From Patescibacteria group bacterium (GTDB lineage: Bacteria > Patescibacteriota > Kazan-3B-28 > UBA10110): a DNA stretch of 9,151 nt. Location of the stretch: positions 2,354 to 11,504 of the forward strand of contig DQGN01000026.1 of assembly GCA_003524745.1 (NCBI GenBank). The letters are read 5' to 3'. The position numbers and the translations under genes were made by a program. How positions within the stretch are numbered: the stretch's first letter is position 1; every line of letters begins with the position of its first letter. The notes beneath the pieces are model-generated. The model was not told where the DNA came from. It saw only the letters and a program-made list of their open reading frames with translations, and did no database searches. Shown here in pieces: positions 5,455 through 9,151 of this stretch.

Positions 5455-6456
5455 TTAGTGGGTGTTGGTAGTCTGAACGGATAATTTTTCTACTGGTGAT
5501 AAGTTAGCCAACATGTCTCTGACAATCATATCTAAATTAAACTGCGGTTGCCACCCCCAATCATTACGGGAAAAAGTATCATCAATAGTTTGCGGCCAAG
5601 AATCAGCAATCATTTGCCGCTCGTCCGGCTGATAAGCACAGGTAAAATCTGGCAAATGCTGTTGAATAGCCATCGCCAATTCGCCAGCAGAAAAACTGAC
5701 TGCTGTAAGATTATAGCTTGGCCGATGCCGCAGAGTGGATGCTTCCGCTTCGGTAATTTGGATAGCTGCTCTTATAGCATCAGGCATATACATCATCGGT
5801 AAAGTTGTTTCTTCTCGCACAAAACAGGTATAATCCCTTGTTCTTAAGGCCTGGATAAACATATCTACTGCCCAATCTGTCGTGCCGCCACCTGGAGCAG
5901 TTTTATAACTGATGATACCCGGATAACGGATACTTCTCACATCCACGCCGTACTTCAAAAAATAGTATTGGCAAAGTAATTCTCCAGCCACTTTGGTTAA
6001 TCCATACATCGTGGTGGGATTGAGAATGGTAGATTGGGAAGTATTCATTTTTGGGGTATCTGGCCCAAATACGGCGATGGAACTCGGCCAAAATATTTTT
6101 TTAATTTTGTACTCTCGCGCCGCATCTAATACATTTTTTAATCCGATGAGATTAATCTGCCAAGCCAAATCTGGATTTTTTTCACCCTTAGCAGATAACA
6201 AACTAACCAGGTGGTAAACAGTATCAACCTGGTATTTTTGAATAATGTGGGACAGCGCCGAGGTGTCTAAAATATCCAGCACCTCAAAAGGTCCTGAAGT
6301 AGCTAATAAACTGTCTGGCGCTGTGGTGTGACCAGCGGCGATGACTTGGCTACCGCCATATTTCTGGCGTAGAGCCATAGTCAGCTCGGAACCAATCTGC
6401 CCGGTGGCGCCAGTAACTAAAATCCGCGGTGTGGACAATGAGGCGAAGTTATTCAT
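5455..6456 (-). CDS. L-threonine 3-dehydrogenase, SDR (GalE-like) type
   Basis: A 333-residue extended short-chain dehydrogenase of the UDP-galactose-epimerase-like branch that oxidises L-threonine to 2-amino-3-ketobutyrate with NAD+. The NAD-binding loop GATGQIG is at 16-22. The catalytic triad is SS (125-126) within FWPSSIAVFGP and Y151-x3-K155 (YGLTK). Family-specific strings set it apart from sugar epimerases: YHLVSLLSAKGE (81-92), VDVRSIRYPGIIS (171-183), PGGGTTDWAV (188-197), LPMMYMPDAI (219-228) and ADSWPQTIDD (284-293). It is unrelated to the zinc-dependent Tdh of E. coli. Its ATG overlaps the trxB TAA by one base (TAATG), indicating coupling. The usual partner, 2-amino-3-ketobutyrate CoA ligase, is not in the window. 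The protein is full length with all key residues present. Confidence 0.9.
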   Translation of the reverse strand: MNNFASLSTPRILVTGATGQIGSELTMALRQKYGGSQVIAAGHTTAPDSLLATSGPFEVLDILDTSALSHIIQKYQVDTVYHLVSLLSAKGEKNPDLAWQINLIGLKNVLDAAREYKIKKIFWPSSIAVFGPDTPKMNTSQSTILNPTTMYGLTKVAGELLCQYYFLKYGVDVRSIRYPGIISYKTAPGGGTTDWAVDMFIQALRTRDYTCFVREETTLPMMYMPDAIRAAIQITEAEASTLRHRPSYNLTAVSFSAGELAMAIQQHLPDFTCAYQPDERQMIADSWPQTIDDTFSRNDWGWQPQFNLDMIVRDMLANLSPVEKLSVQTTNTH

Positions 6457-7376
6457 TATCTATTATTTTTGAGTTGGATATAATTATACGCTGATAGTGC
6501 CGCTTTGGCACCCTCGCCGGCAGCCACAACTATCTGCTTAAACAACACGGTCGTGGCGTCTCCTGCTGCAAACACCCCTTTGACCGATGTTTGATTGCGT
6601 TCGTCAATTATAATCTCTTGTTTTTCATTCAGATTAACAAAATCTTTTACCAAACCGGTATTGGCATCGCCGCCAATTTCTATAAATACTCCCTGCACAT
6701 CCAAAACTTTCTCGGTGCGGTCTTGGATTTGCTCAATTTTAACTTGTTCGACAAGATTATTCCCTTTAATTTCTTTAATTTGAGCATATAAAACTTGTTC
6801 AACATTAGTGAGAGTAGCTAATTTATGCAACAAAACCGCCTCTGCCTTAAATTTATCGTGGCGATGCACCAAATAAACCTTTTTGGCGATATTGGCTAAC
6901 AAAATAACTGCGTCGATCGCTGCATTACCGCCCCCAACCACCACTACATCCTTGCCCGCAAAGAGGGGAGCATCGCAAGTAGCGCAATAAGCCACGCCCT
7001 TGCCGGTAAATTCTACCTCTCCCGGCACATTTAGTTTGCGCGGATTCCTCCCCATAGTCAAAATTACTGCCTTGGCTTGGTATTCTGCGCCATCTGCTAA
7101 CTTAACTTCAAAACCGTCACCAGCTTGCTTGATATCTGTAACTAACCCAGTTTTAATCTCTGCTCCCGCCGAGATAGTCTGGTCTTGCCATGCCTTAGCC
7201 AGCGTGAGCCCATCGGTCTTACCAGCGCCTGGGTAATTCTCGACGCAAGACGGCAAAATGGCTTGCCCGCCTAAAATCTGGCCGATAACCAAAGTTTTTA
7301 AAAACCGCCGAGAGGCATACAAGGCCGCCGTCAAACCAGCTGGACCAGAACCAATAATGATTAGATCATAAACCAT
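6456..7376 (-). CDS. trxB: Thioredoxin reductase-like flavoprotein
   Basis: A 306-residue low-Mr thioredoxin reductase. It has FAD-binding GSGPAG at 9-14, redox-active C131-A-T-C134 (CATCD), nucleotide-binding GGGNAA at 148-153, and FAD motif GVFAAGD at 267-273 followed by FKQIVVAAGEGA. It passes electrons from NAD(P)H through FAD to a disulfide partner in the cytosol. The segment that grips the NADPH 2'-phosphate in E. coli TrxB (HRR with an Arg four residues on) is here H171-R-H173-D-K-F-K177. One arginine is lost and one is replaced by Lys, which may relax or shift preference toward NADH, as in Cp34-like enzymes (inference). It is the first gene of the operon with tdh and the CGYC redoxin, from an extended -10 promoter with a leader of about 20 bases. 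Only a weak AGG precedes the ATG. Confidence 0.95.
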   Translation of the reverse strand: MVYDLIIIGSGPAGLTAALYASRRFLKTLVIGQILGGQAILPSCVENYPGAGKTDGLTLAKAWQDQTISAGAEIKTGLVTDIKQAGDGFEVKLADGAEYQAKAVILTMGRNPRKLNVPGEVEFTGKGVAYCATCDAPLFAGKDVVVVGGGNAAIDAVILLANIAKKVYLVHRHDKFKAEAVLLHKLATLTNVEQVLYAQIKEIKGNNLVEQVKIEQIQDRTEKVLDVQGVFIEIGGDANTGLVKDFVNLNEKQEIIIDERNQTSVKGVFAAGDATTVLFKQIVVAAGEGAKAALSAYNYIQLKNNR

Positions 7377-7400
7377 ACCTAAATTATTTTAGCTCTTTTT

Positions 7401-7409
7401 AGTATAGCA
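7401..7409 (-). promoter_or_regulatory. Extended -10 promoter of the trxB operon
   Basis: On the minus strand TGCTATACT, an extended -10 (TGn) with five of six TATAAT matches. No good -35 is spaced correctly, which the TGn motif can compensate for. The expected start near 7394 leaves a leader of about 20 bases. It sits just past the terminator of the preceding gene, making trxB a new transcription unit. Confidence 0.6.
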
Positions 7410-7423
7410 CTAGCTCCTACATA

Positions 7424-7453
7424 CAAAAGCACCCCGACAGACATCGGGGCGCC
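7424..7453 (-). terminator. Intrinsic terminator of the acidic-protein gene
   Basis: On the minus strand, GC then CCCCGA, loop TGTCTG, TCGGGG, then GC with one mismatch, followed by TTTTG. The core arms are 7432-7437 and 7444-7449. It lies about 30 bases past the stop of the acidic protein and 15 bases ahead of the trxB -10, cleanly separating the two units. Confidence 0.75.
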
Positions 7454-7483
7454 ATTGATAATACCTAATAAACTAACTTCTAA

Positions 7484-7678
7484 TTAAAATTCGATTTCTT
7501 CTTCATCTTCTTTGGTTTCTTCCTTAGCTACATCCTCTGCGCTAACTTCGTCGTCTTCGTCCTCCCAATCTTCATCTTCTTCACTTTTTTTGGCAGGCTC
7601 TACTACTGCCCCCTCTAAATCTTTATCCTCTTCGCCCATATCGTCCATGGGCAGATTCATGTCGAGTTCGTCGTTCAT
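7484..7678 (-). CDS. Highly acidic 64-residue protein, unknown function
   Basis: Half of the residues are Asp or Glu (32 of 64) against five Lys and no Arg, giving a net charge of about -27. It is probably disordered and has no membrane segment. A hydrophobic-acidic N terminus (MNDELDMNLPMDDMG) leads into Glu/Asp runs and a terminal IEF. It is a genuine gene rather than the shadow of the serine-rich antisense frame. It has an SD (GGAGGA) 3-4 bases from ATG, a consensus -35 promoter, a leader hairpin and a matching terminator, so it is a complete single-gene unit. I do not recognise the family. Acidic tails of this kind occur in nucleic-acid mimics, chaperone-like proteins and RNA polymerase delta, but nothing here allows a choice. 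Confidence 0.8.
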   Translation of the reverse strand: MNDELDMNLPMDDMGEEDKDLEGAVVEPAKKSEEDEDWEDEDDEVSAEDVAKEETKEDEEEIEF

Positions 7679-7681
7679 CTT

Positions 7682-7687
7682 TCCTCC
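7682..7687 (-). promoter_or_regulatory. Shine-Dalgarno of the acidic protein
   Basis: GGAGGA on the minus strand just upstream of AAGATG. It supports this ATG over internal methionines. Confidence 0.75.
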
Positions 7688-7719
7688 AATTAATTAATAA
7701 AACTTCCTTGATATGATCA

Positions 7720-7735
7720 CCTAAATAATTTTAGG
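7720..7735. promoter_or_regulatory. Hairpin at the 5' end of the acidic-protein mRNA
   Basis: CCTAAA (7720-7725), loop TAAT, TTTAGG (7730-7735), a perfect 6-bp stem. With a start predicted near 7738 the hairpin would begin a few bases from the 5' end of the transcript, the position known to protect mRNAs from 5'-end-dependent decay. About 40 unpaired bases separate it from the ATG. Confidence 0.5.
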
Positions 7736-7744
7736 CATAACGCT

Positions 7745-7772
7745 AATTTAGCATAGTATTTTCTGCTGTCAA
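7745..7772 (-). promoter_or_regulatory. Strong sigma70-type promoter for the acidic protein
   Basis: On the minus strand, perfect -35 TTGACA (7767-7772), 16-base spacer, -10 TAAATT (7745-7750) preceded by TGC (extended -10). The combination suggests high expression of a small protein. Confidence 0.75.
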
Positions 7773-7875
7773 CTATTTACCCAAAAATCCCTATTAAAGG
7801 TATGATCCGGCTAGTAGCCCATCTCGAACTGATACTTTTAGAGATCCAAGTTCAAATTGGTTCTTTCTAAGCTAT

Positions 7876-7896
7876 CCCCAGATTATCATATCGGGG
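7876..7896 (-). terminator. Hairpin after the Nudix gene, possible weak terminator
   Basis: CCCC (7876-7879), bulged A, GAT, loop TATCAT, ATC, GGGG (7893-7896), located 20 bases past the Nudix stop. No T-tract follows on the minus strand, so it may serve 3'-end stability rather than termination. Confidence 0.35.
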
Positions 7897-7915
7897 CACT
7901 TCGAGCAGGCTTCGA

Positions 7916-8320
7916 TCATTCAAATACAGCAGTTTTTACTTGTCCTTCAAAATTAATACAATCTTCCACTCTTTTCTTTTGGACCCCCGATAACTCTGGG
8001 ATTTCAACATATTTATATTCCGAATGTTCTGAGCTTAATTGAATAACATCCGATTTTAATTCACATCTAAAAATAAATGCGTGACTGTTGTACTTCTTGT
8101 GATAATAGATACCACTCAAATAAAGTATTCTTATTGGGGAACTAAGCTCTTCTAGACATTCGCGATGAAGTGTCTGATCGATAGTTTCACCTGGATCGAC
8201 AGCGCCTCCAGGCAAACCCCAGGAGTCAGTATTATAAGTACCATGGAGAAGCAAAATCCTACCAGCTTCGTCCGTAACTACTGCATGGGAACTTAATCTG
8301 TATGTGTCCTCAAAAGCCAT
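7916..8320 (-). CDS. Nudix hydrolase
   Basis: A 134-residue protein, typical for a single Nudix domain, which hydrolyses nucleoside diphosphates linked to another group using Mg2+. The Nudix box runs from G39 to E58. It starts in LPGGAVDPGE, with E45, then R53-E54 and E57-E58, matching G-x5-E-x7-R-E-x2-E-E. The box's final Gly is replaced by S60, a minor deviation. The strand before it (SSHAVVTDEAGRILLLHG, 10-27) is the usual beta-strand lead-in. The substrate cannot be predicted; MutT-like nucleotide sanitation or an NDP-sugar/cap-type substrate are all possible. GAGGAG lies 10 bases before the ATG. The gene starts 39 bases after tRNA-Glu on the same strand and may be transcribed with the tRNAs. 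It ends in TGA. Confidence 0.9.
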   Translation of the reverse strand: MAFEDTYRLSSHAVVTDEAGRILLLHGTYNTDSWGLPGGAVDPGETIDQTLHRECLEELSSPIRILYLSGIYYHKKYNSHAFIFRCELKSDVIQLSSEHSEYKYVEIPELSGVQKKRVEDCINFEGQVKTAVFE

Positions 8321-8359
8321 GTTGCTTCCGCTCCTCGAGCAATATAACCTATCACGAGT

Positions 8360-8434
8360 TGGTAGCCTGTGGGGGAATCGAACCCCCGTTACAAGGATGA
8401 AAACCTTGCGTCCTAACCACTAGACGAACAGGCC
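8360..8434 (-). tRNA. tRNA-Glu (anticodon TTC)
   Basis: Full cloverleaf on the minus strand: acceptor GGCCTGT/ACAGGCT, D-stem GTCT/GGAC, anticodon stem CAAGG/CCTTG with loop TTTTCAT, four-base variable loop TAAC, T-stem GGGGG/CCCCC with TTCGATT, discriminator A73 and encoded CCA. The first pair is G1-U72, an unusual wobble. It lies one base downstream of tRNA-Lys, so the two are processed from one precursor. Confidence 0.95.
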
Positions 8435-8435
8435 C

Positions 8436-8509
8436 TGGTGCCCCCAGCAGGATTCGAACCTGCATTTACTGCTTAAGAGGCAGCTACTCTGCCATTGAGT
8501 TATAGGGGC
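8436..8509 (-). tRNA. tRNA-Lys (anticodon CTT)
   Basis: Acceptor GCCCCTA/TGGGGGC with A73 and encoded CCA, D-stem ACTC/GAGT, anticodon stem GCTGC/GCAGT (G-U at the top pair), loop CTCTTAA giving CTT after U33, and T-stem GCAGG/CCTGC with TTCGAAT. Shifting the loop by one to read TTA would break the stem and would need a long variable arm for Leu, so Lys is preferred. It is the first of the Lys-Glu tandem. Confidence 0.93.
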
Positions 8510-8697
8510 TTATTCTCCAACTGTTAATTGGTGCACATCGGATAATTGATAATCATGTGGCAAAGCCAGGCGAACTGTCCATGCGTCGCCCTACTGGCTA
8601 TGCAGGACAAGTTTCTTTTGTGTAAACTAATACTGGCAAGATATCCGAAACTTAAGTGAAGGATATCGTAGCCAAGCGTAGCTTGCAAAACGAAGCT
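8510..8697. other. Structured spacer between tRNA-Arg and tRNA-Lys
   Basis: 188 bp with no ORF. AGCCAG (8564-8569) pairs with CTGGCT (8594-8599) and GCGA (8570-8573) with TCGC (8586-8589). TGTCC and TGC in that loop (8576-8584) are complementary to GCA and GGACA at 8602-8609, so an H-type pseudoknot is possible. CACAT (8534-8538) pairs with ATGTG (8555-8559). CCAAGC (8672-8677) pairs with GCTTGG (8695-8700), which includes the tRNA-Arg CCA. It could be a small RNA, a tRNA precursor spacer or dispersed repeats. Confidence 0.45.
8640..8667. repeat. Fully symmetric 28-bp interrupted palindrome
   Basis: GATATCC (8640-8646), GAA, ACTTAAGT (8650-8657, itself palindromic), GAA, GGATATC (8661-8667). 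Outer arms and centre are both perfect; only the two GAA triplets break the symmetry. This suits a dimeric protein site or a mobile-element remnant. Confidence 0.6.
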
Positions 8698-8772
8698 TGG
8701 TACTCCCGGTAGGAATCGAACCTACATTTTAGGATCCGGAATCCTATGTTCTGTCCATTTAACTACGGGAGC
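8698..8772 (-). tRNA. tRNA-Arg (anticodon CCG)
   Basis: Acceptor GCTCCCG/CGGGAGT with A73 and encoded CCA, D-stem GTTA/GAAC, anticodon stem TAGGA/TCCTA with loop TTCCGGA, and T-stem GTAGG/CCTAC with TTCGATT. The first pair is again a G1-U72 wobble. It lies 14 bases past the stop of the ATL-like gene on the same strand and is probably in its transcript. Confidence 0.95.
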
Positions 8773-8786
8773 ATTAATTATTAAAA

Positions 8787-9151
8787 TTACCGTTTCCCAA
8801 CTAATTTAGCAGAGAAAGGCAACTCCTCCAATAGTGTAGCATCATCTACCTGGGGGATCAGGCTTTGCGGAGGCTGCCAAAGATATTTTTCCAAATCAAT
8901 TGTGAAATCATCCCTAACTTCTACTCCTTCCAACTCTAAATCAAACTTATGGGCAAGCTGACCGCCGCGAGTATAGCCGGAAGCAAGGCCGCCAAACCGA
9001 TTAACTACCCGTTGATAGGGAATCTTTTCAAAATCTGACCAGTGCATCACCCACCCCACATACTGAGCGGCTCTGGGATAACCTAACAAAGCTGCAATCT
9101 GCCCGTAAGTCATCACGCGACCGCTTGGAATGGCCCGAACTATTTTATGCA
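8787..9151 (-). CDS. Alkyltransferase-like protein (MGMT fold), 5' end outside window
   Basis: C-terminal-type MGMT/ATL DNA-binding domain that recognises O6-alkylguanine. The frame stays open to the window edge and reads IVRAIPSGRVMTYGQIAALLG, the conserved opening of the family. The GTG/ATG near 9111-9116 is therefore internal and the true start lies upstream. The helix-turn-helix AALLGYPRAAQYVGWVM is intact. The active-site PCHRV is PYQRVVNRFGG, so both the alkyl-accepting Cys and the adjacent His are lost and the protein cannot be a methyltransferase. ATL proteins (PWHR type) instead flag lesions for nucleotide excision repair. The Y-Q pair is unusual even for ATL. The tail (LELEGVEV, then IDLEKYLWQPP) extends beyond the minimal domain, as in some CPR homologues (from memory). 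Confidence 0.88.
   Translation of the reverse strand, partial: HKIVRAIPSGRVMTYGQIAALLGYPRAAQYVGWVMHWSDFEKIPYQRVVNRFGGLASGYTRGGQLAHKFDLELEGVEVRDDFTIDLEKYLWQPPQSLIPQVDDATLLEELPFSAKLVGKR

Noticed and set aside
7512..7697. Serine-rich open frame on the plus strand
   Set aside because: It is the antisense of the acidic Glu/Asp codons. The minus-strand gene has the promoter, SD and terminator.

Overview
The window looks like a compact bacterial chromosome segment. The best guess is a small-genome lineage such as the Candidate Phyla Radiation (Patescibacteria). This is inferred from short genes, tight spacing, a short MetRS of the Thermus/CPR type, several starts without a Shine-Dalgarno (SD) sequence, tRNAs with encoded CCA, and many palindromic intergenic repeats. 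Two genes (the EamA and Nudix genes) end in TGA, so UGA reads as stop and the Gracilibacteria/SR1 code does not apply. No phage, transposase, CRISPR or plasmid genes were seen.

Layout. All genes except recX lie on the minus strand, so the minus-strand reading order runs from right to left. At the right edge is the 3' part of an alkyltransferase-like (ATL/MGMT-fold) gene that runs off the window. It is followed by tRNA-Arg(CCG), a 188-bp hairpin-rich spacer, tRNA-Lys(CTT), tRNA-Glu(TTC), a Nudix hydrolase, and a very acidic 64-residue protein with its own promoter, leader hairpin and terminator. Next comes a tight redox operon: thioredoxin reductase, SDR-type L-threonine 3-dehydrogenase and a YruB/Cp9-like glutaredoxin. 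A gene-free stretch of about 320 bp full of palindromes follows, then an unrecognised 170-residue protein with the clearest promoter and SD in the window. recX (plus strand) converges on that gene and diverges from metG. metG, an EamA/DMT transporter and a TatD hydrolase close the left side.

How the genes relate. TrxB plus the CGYC redoxin form a plausible NAD(P)H-to-disulfide electron chain, with an NADH-producing threonine dehydrogenase encoded between them. metG, the three tRNAs and the Nudix gene belong to translation and nucleotide housekeeping. RecX and the ATL protein belong to DNA repair.

The most striking feature is a family of CCTCCCC...GGGGAGG palindromes. Two inverted copies form a 138-bp MITE-like block between the EamA and tatD genes. 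A third copy sits in frame inside metG and adds about 20 residues to the catalytic domain. A second palindrome family with core CCCGTTAGA flanks this block and fills the metG/recX divergent spacer.
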